A DNA stretch of 64,000 nt from Bradyrhizobium ottawaense (GCF_900099825.1 NZ_LT629693.1:4537001-4601000), one strand, 5' to 3'. Positions 25,616-34,581 are shown, counted from the stretch's first letter. The notes: generated by a model from the letters alone, not told the origin. Made by a program: numbers and translations.

Positions 25616-27088
25616 CTAGTCATCAAACATCTTCGGCGGCACGAACCCGCCGAATTCGCGCTCGATCAGTTCGGCGAGCTTGAGCGGCGTGCGGTCTTCC
25701 AGCCAGGGGCCGACGATCTGCACGCCGACCGGCAAGCCGTCCGGCGCAAAGCCGGTCGGGATCGCAGTCGATGGCAGGCCGGGCAGCGTGGCGATGCCGG
25801 GCCAGGCGAGCTGGTCGGGATAGACGTAGTCCTTGCCGTCGATGCTGATGCGGCGCTTTTCCTGGTCGTCGGAATGATCGTGCGGATAGGCCTGGGTCGG
25901 CATGATCGGGCAGATCACGGCGTCGTAGCTCCTGAACAGCTCGCGCCATTGCGCCCGCAGGCGCAAACGCCCGCCGTCGGCCATCAGCCAGTCGCGATGG
26001 CTGAGCGCGATGCCACGCAGGCGTTCGGCGCCGAGACTCATATCATCCGGCGGCAGCGCCGTAGCGGCGGCCTGCGCGCCAGCATAGACCTCCGGCGCGA
26101 ACGATGCGGCGAGAAACGACATCAGCATCCGCATATAGAGCCGTGTCGAGGCGGCGAAGTCGGGCAACAGCGGACTGCTGCGGTCGACCTTGACGCCGGC
26201 CTTGGCGAGCCCGGCCGCCAGTTTGTCGAGGCTGCCGCGCACCACCGTATTGGGTGGCATGACCGGATCGGTATCGATCAGCAGCACGTGAAAATTCTTC
26301 AGCTCTGTGTGGCGCGCCACCGGGAGTTCGAGTCTGTAGGCCTTGCCGGCGTCGAGCGGATCAGGGCCCGCCATCGCATCCAGCAGCAGCGTGAGATCGG
26401 CGGCGCCGCGCGCCATCGGCCCGATCACGCTGAGGTCGCGATTGGACGGCAGCGGTGGCAACGGCGGCGGCGTGTGACCGCGCATCGCGACGAGGTCGAA
26501 GGTCGGCTTGTGGGCGTAGACGCCGCAATGAAAGGCGGGCACGCGCAGCGAGCCGCCGATATCGGAGCCGATCGACAGCGGGCCGTAGCCCGCAGCCAGC
26601 GCCGCCGACGAACCGCCGGAAGATCCGCCCGGCGTGCGGCCGAGGTCGAACGGATTGTTGGTGGTGCCGTAGATCTCGTTGTAGCTCTGCCAGTCGCCGA
26701 GCCCGAGCGGCACGTTGGTCTTGCCGAGAATCACGGCGCCGGCGTCCTTGACGCGCGTGATCGGCAGCGCGTCGTCCTTTGCGATGAAATCCTTCTGCGC
26801 CGGAATGCCCCAGGTCGTCGGCAGGCCGGCGATATTGTAGGATTCCTTGACCGTCATGGGGATGCCGAGCAGCGGCTTCTTCACCCCGCGCGCCAGTTCG
26901 GCGTCGGCGGCGCGCGCGGCGGCGAGGCCGCGCTCGAAATCGCGCACGCAGATCGCATTGATCTTGTCGTCGTGCCGTTCGATGCGGTCGATTACGTCCT
27001 GCGCCAGCTCGACCGCGCTGACCTTTCTGGCCGCCAGCGCTGCCGACACTTCAACGGCGGTCTTGAAGCTCCATTGCGATTTGGCCAA
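25616..27088 (-). CDS. Amidase-signature family hydrolase
   Basis: 490 residues. The Ser-cisSer-Lys triad is readable: Lys in PMTVKESYNIAG, cis-Ser in GRTPGGSSGGSSAALAAG, and nucleophile Ser in SIGSDIGGSLRVPA. These enzymes hydrolyse carboxamides in the cytoplasm; substrate range cannot be predicted. No Gat subunits adjoin, so it is not the tRNA amidotransferase. Divergent from the substrate-binding protein gene at 27275, so the two might share regulation and handle one amide compound. Confidence 0.85.
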   Translation of the reverse strand: MAKSQWSFKTAVEVSAALAARKVSAVELAQDVIDRIERHDDKINAICVRDFERGLAAARAADAELARGVKKPLLGIPMTVKESYNIAGLPTTWGIPAQKDFIAKDDALPITRVKDAGAVILGKTNVPLGLGDWQSYNEIYGTTNNPFDLGRTPGGSSGGSSAALAAGYGPLSIGSDIGGSLRVPAFHCGVYAHKPTFDLVAMRGHTPPPLPPLPSNRDLSVIGPMARGAADLTLLLDAMAGPDPLDAGKAYRLELPVARHTELKNFHVLLIDTDPVMPPNTVVRGSLDKLAAGLAKAGVKVDRSSPLLPDFAASTRLYMRMLMSFLAASFAPEVYAGAQAAATALPPDDMSLGAERLRGIALSHRDWLMADGGRLRLRAQWRELFRSYDAVICPIMPTQAYPHDHSDDQEKRRISIDGKDYVYPDQLAWPGIATLPGLPSTAIPTGFAPDGLPVGVQIVGPWLEDRTPLKLAELIEREFGGFVPPKMFDD

Positions 27089-27274
27089 GGCGTGCTCCCG
27101 GTCTGTAGATGCTCTGCAATTAAATGCGGCGCGGATGATGCTCAGTTTGCGTCATCGCCGCAAGAGCAATGGCTGCACAGCGGCACGCCGCTCATGCAGC
27201 CAAGCTATTGGCGAGAGCGCCATTCACACGCTAGTCTCCCGGTCAACAAAAAATGAAAATGGCGGGAGGTGGCA

Positions 27275-28264
27275 ATGAGATTGTCGTGGGTGGTAGCGGC
27301 GATTGCGATCGGCAGTGTGACGGTCGCCGATGCGGCCGAGATCCGGCTCGCCGAACAGTTCTCGATGGGCTACCTGCAATTCAACATCATGAAGCGCGAC
27401 AAACTGATCGAGAAATATGCCACCCAGCGCGGCCTGAAGGATTTCAAGGTGTCCTGGCAGCGCTTCAACGGCCCGGCGGCAATGAACGAGGCGCTGCTGT
27501 CAAATTCCACCGACATCGTCAGCGGCGGGGTGCCTGGCCTGATCACGCTGTGGGACAAGACCCAAGGCACGTCGTTCGAGGTCAAGGGCATCTGCGCGCT
27601 GAGCTCGCAGCCGTTCCTGCTCAACACTGCCAACCCGGATATCAAGTCCATCAGGGATTTCGGCGAGCGCGACCGCATCGCGGTGCCCTCCATCAAGGTG
27701 TCGGTGCAGGCGGTGCTGCTGCAGATGGCGGCGGCGGCCGCCTTCGGCGAGGAGAATTATGCCAAGCTCGATCCGTTGACGGTGTCGATGTCGCCGCCGG
27801 ATGCGACCATTGCGATGCTGAGCGGTGCCGGCGGCGTCTCTTCGGCCTTCAGTGTGCCGCCGTTCCAGTTCCAGCAACTGGAGCAGAAGAACATCCACAC
27901 GATATTGTCGTCGTTCGACGTACTGGGGCCGCACAGCTTTACGGTGGCATGGACCTCGGCGCGCTTTCGCAAGGACAATCCGGAACTCTACGCGGCGTTT
28001 CTCGACGCCGTGAAGGAAGCGACTGCCACCATCGCCGCCGATCCGAAAGGCACCGCGCAAAGCTGGATCGACGACAGCGGCTCCAAGCTGCCGCTGGAGA
28101 TGGTAACCAAGGTCGTGACCGGCGCAAACGTCGAATGGACCATGACGCCGGCGGCGACGATGAAGTTCGCCAGGTTCATGCGGCGGGTCGGCACCACCAA
28201 GCACGAGCCGGCGTCGTGGAAGGAGATGTTCTTCCCGGAGATCGGCGGGCTCAACGGAAGCTGA
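27275..28264 (+). CDS. ABC transporter substrate-binding protein (NitT/TauT/NMT1-like), no adjacent permease
   Basis: 329 residues from ATG 27275, five bases after GGGAGG. Signal peptide MRLSWVVAAIAIGSVTVADA, then two-lobed periplasmic-binding fold typical of the NMT1/SsuA group: RLAEQFSMGYLQFNIMKRD, NGPAAMNEALLSNSTDIVSGGVPGLIT and DNPELYAAFLDAVKEA. These proteins feed nitrate, sulfonate, thiamine precursors or aromatic acids to ABC importers. Neither ATPase nor permease lies nearby. It must pair with components elsewhere or act as a sensor. Confidence 0.8.
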   Translation: MRLSWVVAAIAIGSVTVADAAEIRLAEQFSMGYLQFNIMKRDKLIEKYATQRGLKDFKVSWQRFNGPAAMNEALLSNSTDIVSGGVPGLITLWDKTQGTSFEVKGICALSSQPFLLNTANPDIKSIRDFGERDRIAVPSIKVSVQAVLLQMAAAAAFGEENYAKLDPLTVSMSPPDATIAMLSGAGGVSSAFSVPPFQFQQLEQKNIHTILSSFDVLGPHSFTVAWTSARFRKDNPELYAAFLDAVKEATATIAADPKGTAQSWIDDSGSKLPLEMVTKVVTGANVEWTMTPAATMKFARFMRRVGTTKHEPASWKEMFFPEIGGLNGS

Positions 28265-28279
28265 GCGCAGCCTATTGCG

Positions 28280-29149
28280 TCAGGGCTGGTACGGCCGCGT
28301 GGAGGCGTGTGCCATCGGATTGACGGGCACCCTGACGGGGTCACTTGCGCCGGACTTGCTGTCCGGAACCGGAAAAGCGTAGCCGACGATCGTCTTGATG
28401 ACGAGGCGGTCGGAGGCCGCCGTCAGGCCATAGCCGACGCCGAAGTTGACGTCGAACACACCGAGCTTGAAGTCGGTAACGGCAAACAGCGTGTGCTGCT
28501 GGTCGCTGAGCTTCCTGAAATTTCCGATCTCACCGAGATCGGCGTAGTGCTCGAGCCCGATGGAGAAATCCGGGCTGAGCTTTTTCGCCAGCCGCGCCGC
28601 CGGGGCGAAGTCGGCCTCGCCATATTTTCCGAAGCCGATATCGACGATCGGGTTGACGATGAACTCGTAGTCGCCCTGGCGGACGCCGATGATGGGGCGG
28701 ATCTCCATCCCGAACCGGGTCTGCGAGAATTTCGGCGTCGTGTTCGAGAACTCGAAGTTGACGCCGTAGAAGAAATTGCGCTGCTCGGCATTGGGCGAGA
28801 CGAACAACGTCCGCAGCTTGAAGGAGTCCGACAGCAACTGCCGGTCCTGCACCGCGAACGGCAGATAGAGCCCGACCTCCCACCAGTCGGTGACACCATA
28901 GGCGAATTCCGGGGTGCCGTTGAGGCTGCCATGGGAAACGAGGCCGCCGGGAAACGGCGGATCCTTTTGCCCGAGGGCGACGTAATTGAGGTGCTGTTGA
29001 ATTGTGAACTGGCCGGGTGCCGCGATGCCGGCGTTGTAGACCTGGATTTCGTCGACGGCCCTGGCGGGTTGAGCCAGCATCAACAAGAAGGCAGCCCCAG
29101 CCAGGACGCAAAGTCGGAAGCGGTCACCGCGTTTGAAGCTTCGTTTCAT
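28280..29149 (-). CDS. Putative outer-membrane/periplasmic beta-strand protein
   Basis: 289 residues with a signal peptide (LCVLAGAAFLLMLAQPARA). The mature part is rich in alternating polar/hydrophobic strands, such as WEVGLYLPFAVQD, NFFYGVNFEFSNT and LVIKTIVGYAFP. This resembles small outer-membrane proteins of the MetA/phenol-pathway transporter type. No exact family recognised. Its start is 10 bp after the mbfA stop on the same strand, so it is probably the second gene of an mbfA transcript and may assist metal export or envelope function. Confidence 0.65.
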   Translation of the reverse strand: MKRSFKRGDRFRLCVLAGAAFLLMLAQPARAVDEIQVYNAGIAAPGQFTIQQHLNYVALGQKDPPFPGGLVSHGSLNGTPEFAYGVTDWWEVGLYLPFAVQDRQLLSDSFKLRTLFVSPNAEQRNFFYGVNFEFSNTTPKFSQTRFGMEIRPIIGVRQGDYEFIVNPIVDIGFGKYGEADFAPAARLAKKLSPDFSIGLEHYADLGEIGNFRKLSDQQHTLFAVTDFKLGVFDVNFGVGYGLTAASDRLVIKTIVGYAFPVPDSKSGASDPVRVPVNPMAHASTRPYQP

Positions 29150-29159
29150 GGCCGCCCCG

Positions 29160-30131
29160 CTAGGCAGCGCCGATCAGAATGCCGACCGCCAGCACGATGG
29201 CGCCGCCGAGCACGATCTGGAACACCGCCTGCAGGAACGGCGTGTCCATGTAGCGCGAGCGGATGAAGGCGATCGCCCACAATTCGAAGAACACCACGAC
29301 ACCCGCGATGGCGGTCGCGATCCAGAACGCGTTGGCCCAGGAATCCGGCACCAGATAGGGCATGGTGTGACCGAGACCGCCGAGCGTCGTCATCAGGCCG
29401 CAGGTGATTCCGCGCAGCCAGGGCGAGCCGCGCCCGGTCAACGAGCCGTCGTCGGACAGGGCTTCGGCAAACCCCATGCTGATGCCGGCGCCGATCGAGG
29501 CGGCGAGGCCGACCAGAAACGTCTGCCAGTTCTGATGCGTCGCAAAGGCCGCGGCAAACAGCGGTGCCAGCGTCGACACCGAGCCATCCATCAAGCCGGC
29601 GAGTCCCGGCTGGACATATTGCAGCACGAACATGCGCCGGCGCGTCTTGTCTTCTTCGGCGCGCACGTCGGGGCTGAGGATCTCGCCCGTCAGCTTCACG
29701 GCAAGCTTCTCGTGACCCTTTTCTTCCTCGGCGAGGTCGCCCAACAGCCGGCGCACACCGACGTCCTCGGCCTGTTCGGCAGCCTTGATGTAGAATTGCT
29801 CGGCCTCAAGCTCCATGGTCTCGACTTCCTTGCGGATGGTGTCGAGCGAGAGGTTCTTGGTCAGCCAGATCGGACGCCGCTTCAGGAAGCCGCGAACGTC
29901 CTCACGGCGGATCGGCGGCAAATGCGGCCCGAAACGCTGTTCGTAGATTTCGAGCAGGCGGTGGCGATGGCCGCGCTCCTCCTCGGCCATCTCCTGGAAG
30001 ACCTTGGCCGAATCCGGATAGCGCTCGGTCAGGTCCTCGGCGAACGTCATGTAGATGCGGCTGTCTTCCTCTTCCGAGGCGATCGCAACGGCCAGCACCT
30101 CGCGCTCGGTCAGGTCGGCGAAATTCTTCAT
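29160..30131 (-). CDS. mbfA: Membrane-bound ferritin-like iron exporter MbfA
   Basis: 323 residues. The N-terminal half is a rubrerythrin/ferritin-like four-helix domain with paired carboxylates and His ([43 protein letters not shown]). The C-terminal half is a VIT1/CCC1-type membrane domain ([41 protein letters not shown], then three more helices). This is the MbfA architecture; in Bradyrhizobium japonicum MbfA exports iron and is controlled by Irr. A 43-bp inverted repeat containing an ICE-like core starts 9 bp upstream of the ATG. An outer-membrane-type gene follows closely. Confidence 0.9.
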   Translation of the reverse strand: MKNFADLTEREVLAVAIASEEEDSRIYMTFAEDLTERYPDSAKVFQEMAEEERGHRHRLLEIYEQRFGPHLPPIRREDVRGFLKRRPIWLTKNLSLDTIRKEVETMELEAEQFYIKAAEQAEDVGVRRLLGDLAEEEKGHEKLAVKLTGEILSPDVRAEEDKTRRRMFVLQYVQPGLAGLMDGSVSTLAPLFAAAFATHQNWQTFLVGLAASIGAGISMGFAEALSDDGSLTGRGSPWLRGITCGLMTTLGGLGHTMPYLVPDSWANAFWIATAIAGVVVFFELWAIAFIRSRYMDTPFLQAVFQIVLGGAIVLAVGILIGAA

Positions 30132-30139
30132 ATGGCTTA

Positions 30140-30182
30140 CCCAGACTAGTTTAGAATTAGAATAATTCTAAACTAGTCTGGG
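30140..30182. promoter_or_regulatory. Large perfect palindrome with ICE-like (Irr) core upstream of mbfA
   Basis: Two 20-bp arms (30140-30159 and 30163-30182) are exact reverse complements around a GAA spacer. The centre holds TTTAGAATTA and TAATTCTAAA, matching the iron control element (TTTAGAA...TTCTAAA) bound by Irr in rhizobia. The outer arms add ACTAGTCTGGG. It overlaps the ribosome-binding region of mbfA and lies 98 bp before the divergent gene at 30281. Confidence 0.8.
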
Positions 30183-30280
30183 GTCAATTACCGGCAGCTT
30201 CACAGATTCGGGAACTTACTGGGGCTGACACCCGTTCGAGTTCCAGCCGTCGGCATCAACCGTCTCGATCCGGAGTCTTC

Positions 30281-31003
30281 ATGGAAAAGGTCAAATACCG
30301 CCTCAACGATCCAAAGTTGGCGCCGCGCCGAACCAAACTGGAAATTCCCGGCTGGGCGGGGGCGCGGGAGCCACGCGCGGACGGTTCGCGCGAACAGGTC
30401 TGGCACTGCGTGCCGTTCACGGAAGGCGCGCAATACGGCATTGAGCTGTTCTATCCCTACGACTTCGAACTGCACGTCAGCACCAAGGACGCCCGCCTTC
30501 GTTTCGAAGCCGATTGGGGTGAGCCGCCGGAGGGCGGGGCGCAGTGGCCTCCGTTCCGCAATTTCGGCGACAGCTTTTACACGTACCAGATATTGCTGGA
30601 TATGAAGGTGCCGAAAGGGATGGCGATTCGTACCGAACCGCATCCGCGTTTCTACACCGACCGCAGCGATACCGTACCCGTCGCAGTGCCGGCGCTGGTG
30701 CGCAACTGGTGGCCGATGCTTTTCTTCACGGTGTTCAAGGCCCCGGCCGAAGGACGCACCCACATTTTCAGACCGAACGAGCCGTTCGCGCAGATCATCG
30801 TCATTCCCGAAGAGGCCAATTTCGAACTCGAACAGATGGGTGTGGAGGAGGCGTCCGAGCGCGAACTGCAGGCGCGGCGGATCTACAACAGTCGGCCGAC
30901 GCTCTCTGCCGGAACCGAGTGGACTTCGTCGACCGATACGGTGTTCGACGGAACGTATCGGCATCTGCATCGCGCAGCGAAAGAAAAGGCCCGCCAGGAA
31001 TAG
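30281..31003 (+). CDS. Conserved hypothetical protein divergent from mbfA
   Basis: 240 residues, no signal peptide or membrane segment. Trp/Pro-rich, with recognisable blocks CVPFTEGAQYGIELFYPYDFELHV, RTEPHPRFYTDRSDTVPVAVPALVRNWWPMLFF and FRPNEPFAQIIVIPEEANFELEQM. This layout is reminiscent of DUF6065-type proteins, but that is a weak recollection. The C-terminus is charged and helical (ASERELQARRIYN). It shares the upstream region and the Irr-like palindrome with mbfA, so iron-responsive expression is possible. Confidence 0.7.
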   Translation: MEKVKYRLNDPKLAPRRTKLEIPGWAGAREPRADGSREQVWHCVPFTEGAQYGIELFYPYDFELHVSTKDARLRFEADWGEPPEGGAQWPPFRNFGDSFYTYQILLDMKVPKGMAIRTEPHPRFYTDRSDTVPVAVPALVRNWWPMLFFTVFKAPAEGRTHIFRPNEPFAQIIVIPEEANFELEQMGVEEASERELQARRIYNSRPTLSAGTEWTSSTDTVFDGTYRHLHRAAKEKARQE

Positions 31004-31055
31004 CTCACGTCAACCAGCGTCGTGGATCATCCAGGATAAAGCCGCGTCAGGATCA

Positions 31056-31083
31056 CAAAAAACAGGGCCGGAGGCCCTGTTTT
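31056..31083. terminator. Bidirectional terminator
   Basis: AAAACAGGGCC (31059-31069) pairs perfectly with GGCCCTGTTTT (31073-31083) around GGA, with an A-run on the left and a T-run on the right. It serves the convergent genes ending at 31003 (plus) and 31112 (minus). Confidence 0.85.
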
Positions 31084-31111
31084 CGTGTGCTTCGATTTCG
31101 CCGGCGAAGGA

Positions 31112-31474
31112 TCAGTAGTCGCGGCGATAGAAGCTGTGGTGATGATGGTGATGATGATGATGATGATAATAATTGCGCCGATAGCGCGGCACCACGACCA
31201 CCCGCGGCTCGTAGCGGCGGTAGAAGCTGTGATGGTGGTGGTGGTGATGATGGTGGTGATGGTAGAACTGCGCGAGCTGAACGTTTTCGCCAACCGCCGC
31301 GGGCGCGGCCGCGTCGACCGCCTGCAGCAGATGCGCAGCGTTAGGAATCGGCTCAAGCAACTCCGCATAGGAATTGGCCCGCAAGACGTCGGCCGGTGCG
31401 GGGGCAGCCTGCGCGGTACCGAAGGCCCCGAGCGTCGCTACGGCTCCGATCAATCCAGCGATCTTCTTTTCCAT
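31112..31474 (-). CDS. Secreted polyhistidine protein (two His10-11 tracts)
   Basis: 120 residues from ATG 31474 behind GGAGAG. Signal peptide MEKKIAGLIGAVATLGAFGTAQA. The mature protein carries 11 consecutive His at about 72-82 and 10 at about 104-113. Each is followed by the same SFYRR, so the tail is a duplicated His-tract-SFYRR unit separated by a basic linker (EPRVVVVPRYRRNYY). The tracts use mixed CAT/CAC codons, so they are not a simple slipped repeat. It must bind divalent metals strongly; a periplasmic metal buffer or chaperone (Ni, Zn, Co, Cu or Fe) is inferred, supported by the nearby mbfA iron exporter. Confidence 0.75.
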   Translation of the reverse strand: MEKKIAGLIGAVATLGAFGTAQAAPAPADVLRANSYAELLEPIPNAAHLLQAVDAAAPAAVGENVQLAQFYHHHHHHHHHHHSFYRRYEPRVVVVPRYRRNYYHHHHHHHHHHSFYRRDY

Positions 31475-31599
31475 CGTACTACTCTCCAGTTCAGGGTCGC
31501 CGGACGCAAAGCCGGTATTCCGCAACGCCGGGGCTTGCGGAACGTTCCACGGAACCGATCGTCGTGGCCTGGTGCGGTGCTCGCCGGCGAGCGTCCGAT

Positions 31600-32754
31600 C
31601 TATGACGTCGATTCAAGGAACCGAAGCAGCAGCCGGCTGACTTCGGCGGGCTGCTCCTGCTGCACCCAATGGCCGGCGCCGTCGACGAGGTGGCAGCCGA
31701 TCATGTTGGTGCAGGCTTTCGATTGCATCGCCTCGTAGACGCCGGGGCGCTGATAGGTGCCCCAGTCCTGCTTGCCAGAGATGAAGGCGGAGGGAACGTC
31801 GATGGTCCGCCCCGACCAGGTCTGCAATTCGGCGACGAACGCGCCCGAGGTGCCGCAGCGGTACCATTGCAGCCCGCCCTGGAATCCGGTGCGGGCATAT
31901 TCGGCGCTGTAGAACGCAAGCTCACTGTCGGGCAGCCATCGGTTGGCGGCGATTTCGGCGGCGGAGGGCATTTCCTCGGCAACTGTCGCGGCCATGTCCC
32001 TGGCGAGATCCATCACGTAATAGGTCGGCAGTTTTGCCAGCTCGCCCGCGGACCATGATTGCAACGGATAGGGCGTGTTGGCTTTCCAGTCAGCGCTCTT
32101 GTGATGGTAGTAGCCGCGCAGGAAATCATGCACGCCCTGCGGCGCGTGCTGCATGTCGGCGTTGGCGGGGCGCGTCGAATAGTACCATTGGTAATGCTTG
32201 CGCGGCCGCGGCAGCGCCGCGAGGTCACGATGCACGGGATCTTCCACCGCGGGCTTGGCCTGTCCCTCCGCAGTGTTGAGCGGCAGCGGCGGCACGCCGC
32301 CGAACGGCGCGCTCATCAGCGCGACCGAGCGAAACACGTCGGGCCGGATCAGCGCGCACCAGGCCGCGACCGACGAGCCGAAATCATGGCCGAACACGGC
32401 GTCGACATGCTTGTAACCAAATGCCGATACCAGCCCGAGCGCGTCGCGTACCAGGTTGGTGAGCCGGAACGGATGGAGATCGCCATCGTAGTCGGCGCTC
32501 CATCCGGTGGTGCGGCCATAGCCGCGCTGGTCCGGCGCAATCACGTGATAGCCGGCGGCGGCGAGTGTCGGCATCACCTTGCGCCAGGAGAACGCGAGTT
32601 CGGGAAAGCCGTGCAACAGCAGCACGCAAGGACGCCCGGGTGTCTCAAAACCGGCTTCGAGCACATGCATGCGCAGGCCGTTGATCCCATCGACATAGCG
32701 CGCGCGGATGGCGGCGGGGAGCGGGATGTCGGGGAGGGCGGTGGCGCTATTCAT
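31600..32754 (-). CDS. Epoxide hydrolase-like alpha/beta hydrolase
   Basis: 384 residues. HGFPE (48-52) supplies the oxyanion motif of epoxide hydrolases, the nucleophile is Asp124 in FGHDFGSS, and the terminal His is in DGAGHWVQQEQP. The cap domain contains the paired tyrosines expected to activate the epoxide (KHYQWYYS, YSAEYARTG). No signal peptide; cytoplasmic. Converts an epoxide, or possibly a haloacid-like ester, to a diol. Placed ahead of the acyl-CoA synthetase gene on the same strand, separated by a repeat cluster. Confidence 0.85.
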   Translation of the reverse strand: MNSATALPDIPLPAAIRARYVDGINGLRMHVLEAGFETPGRPCVLLLHGFPELAFSWRKVMPTLAAAGYHVIAPDQRGYGRTTGWSADYDGDLHPFRLTNLVRDALGLVSAFGYKHVDAVFGHDFGSSVAAWCALIRPDVFRSVALMSAPFGGVPPLPLNTAEGQAKPAVEDPVHRDLAALPRPRKHYQWYYSTRPANADMQHAPQGVHDFLRGYYHHKSADWKANTPYPLQSWSAGELAKLPTYYVMDLARDMAATVAEEMPSAAEIAANRWLPDSELAFYSAEYARTGFQGGLQWYRCGTSGAFVAELQTWSGRTIDVPSAFISGKQDWGTYQRPGVYEAMQSKACTNMIGCHLVDGAGHWVQQEQPAEVSRLLLRFLESTS

Positions 32755-32762
32755 GAACTTTC

Positions 32763-33032
32763 CTCGTCATGGCCGGGCGAAAGCGCGAAGCGCGTCTTCA
32801 CTGGATGTCCCGGCCATCCACGTCTTCTTATCCGCGCGACTGTAAAGACGTGGATGCCCGGGACAAGCCCGGGCATGACGGCGGTGAGGCGCGGTTTCTT
32901 ACCCTCCCCTGGAGGGGGAGGGTCGGTTCGCATGTAGCGAAGCGGAATGCGAAACTCGGGCACTGGTTCGTGCGGAGAGACCGTCACCCCACCCCGCCGC
33001 TTCGCGTCGACCCTCCCCCTCCAGGGGAGGGT
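32763..33032. repeat. Two adjacent intergenic palindromic units
   Basis: Unit 1 (about 32763-32880) contains CGTCATGGCCGGGCG and its partner CCCGGGCATGACGG, plus the inverted pair TGGATGTCC/GGACA. Unit 2 (32900-33032) begins TACCCTCCCCTGGAGGGGG and ends with the inverse ending GGGGAGGGTA. Both fill the 285-bp gap between the epoxide hydrolase and acyl-CoA synthetase genes; no gene is seen. Confidence 0.6.
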
Positions 33033-33039
33033 AAGTAAG

Positions 33040-34581
33040 TTAAGCCTTCGCGGCCTTCGGCCAATACTTGTCGCGCAGGTGGCGCTTCACCAGTTTGCCG
33101 GTCGGGGTGCGCGGCAGTTCAGCCTCAAAATCGATACTCCTGGGGCATTTGATCGGCGACAGGTGCTTGCGGCAGAACAGCATCAGCTCGGCCTCCAGCT
33201 CCTTGCCGGCCTTGGTCATGTCATGCGGCTGCACCACGGCCTTGACCTCTTCGCCCATTTCCTCGTTCGGCACACCGAACACCGCGACGTCGGCGACGCC
33301 GGGATGGGTGATCAAGACGTCCTCGGTCTCCTGCGGGTAGATGTTCACGCCGCCGGAGATGATCATGTAGGACTTGCGGTCGGTGAGATAGAGATAGCCT
33401 TCGTCGTCGAGATAGCCGACGTCGCCTAGCGTCGACCAGCCCTTGGCGTTATAGGCGCGCTTGGTCTTCTCGGGATCGTTGTGATAGGCGAACGCCGGCG
33501 CGTCGGCGAAGTACACCGTGCCGATCTGGCCCACCGGCGCTTCAGCATCGTTCTCGTCGAGAATCTTGATCTTGCCGACCACGGCGCGGCCGACGGTGCC
33601 GCGATGGGTCAGCCATTGCTGCGAGGTCGAGACCGTGACGCCGTTGCCTTCGGATCCGGCGTAGTACTCGATCAGGATCGGTCCCCACCATTCGATCATC
33701 TTCGCTTTGACGTCGACCGGGCAGGGCGCTGCGGCGTGGATCGCGCCTTTCAGCGAGGAGACGTTGTAACGCGTACGCACCTCCTCGGGCAGCTTCAGCA
33801 TTCTTACGAACATGGTCGGCACCAGCTGCGACTGGGTAATCTTGTATTTCTCGACCAGCTTCAGGAATTCCTCGGCGTCGAAATGCTCCATGATGATGGA
33901 GGTGCCGCCGAGCGTGATCGCCATCATGTTGAAGCGCAGCGGAGCCGCGTGATAGAGCGGCGCCGGCGACAGATAGATGCTGTCGGCATTCATCCCGCAC
34001 ATGGTGGCGCAGAGAATTTTCAGGAACGGATTCGGCAGATCGATCGGATTGTTCTCCGAGGCCCGCTTGATGCCCTTGGGCCGCCCGGTGGTGCCCGACG
34101 AATACAGCATGTCGTAGCCGGCGACCTCGTCCGCAATCGGCGTCGTCGGCATCGCGATCGCTTCTCTGTCCCAGGAGCGAAAACCGGATTCCGGCTCGTC
34201 GACCATGAAGAACAGCGGCTCGCCGGCTTCGCCCTTGACCAGGTTCCTGACCTGCTCGGCGCATTTCGGCGAGGTGATGAAGACTTTCGCGCCGCAATCC
34301 CTGACGATGTAGGCGATCTCGTCCTGGGTCAGGTAGCGGCTGATCGCGGTGTAATAGAGCCCCGCCCGCTGCGCCGCCCAGCAGATCTCCATGAACGCCA
34401 GCCGGTTTTCCATCAGGAAGGCGATGTGATCGCCGGCCTTGAGGCCGAGCGAACGAAACAGTTGCGCGCCCTGGTTCGAAAGCTCGTCGAGCTCGCGATA
34501 GGTGATCGCCTTGCCGGTGCCCGCCATCTGATAGGCGATCTTGTTCGGCACGGTGCGGGCGTAGATGGACGGATGGGTCAT
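33040..34581 (-). CDS. Acyl-CoA synthetase (ANL superfamily)
   Basis: 513 residues from ATG 34581 (MTHPSIYARTVPNKIAYQ); the frame's longer N-terminus is repeat DNA. The AMP-binding motif is MLYSSGTTGRPKGIKRAS. A8-type motif GWSTLGDVGYLDDEGYLYLTDRKSYMIISGGVNIYP and the C-terminal catalytic Lys in PRTPTGKLVKRHLRDKYW are present. Activates a carboxylic acid to its CoA thioester. It faces a thiolase upstream on the same strand and, across the TetR gene, the plus-strand catabolic operon, suggesting one regulon. Confidence 0.9.
   Translation of the reverse strand: MTHPSIYARTVPNKIAYQMAGTGKAITYRELDELSNQGAQLFRSLGLKAGDHIAFLMENRLAFMEICWAAQRAGLYYTAISRYLTQDEIAYIVRDCGAKVFITSPKCAEQVRNLVKGEAGEPLFFMVDEPESGFRSWDREAIAMPTTPIADEVAGYDMLYSSGTTGRPKGIKRASENNPIDLPNPFLKILCATMCGMNADSIYLSPAPLYHAAPLRFNMMAITLGGTSIIMEHFDAEEFLKLVEKYKITQSQLVPTMFVRMLKLPEEVRTRYNVSSLKGAIHAAAPCPVDVKAKMIEWWGPILIEYYAGSEGNGVTVSTSQQWLTHRGTVGRAVVGKIKILDENDAEAPVGQIGTVYFADAPAFAYHNDPEKTKRAYNAKGWSTLGDVGYLDDEGYLYLTDRKSYMIISGGVNIYPQETEDVLITHPGVADVAVFGVPNEEMGEEVKAVVQPHDMTKAGKELEAELMLFCRKHLSPIKCPRSIDFEAELPRTPTGKLVKRHLRDKYWPKAAKA

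Noticed and set aside
30140..30182. The palindrome as an intrinsic terminator
   Set aside because: It lies between divergent start codons, has an AT-rich centre and no T-run; an operator role fits better.
31140..31270. Run of GATGATG/GGTGGTG trinucleotides suggesting a microsatellite
   Set aside because: It is the coding sequence of the two His tracts. CAT/CAC codons are mixed, so selection on protein, not a simple tandem repeat, explains it.
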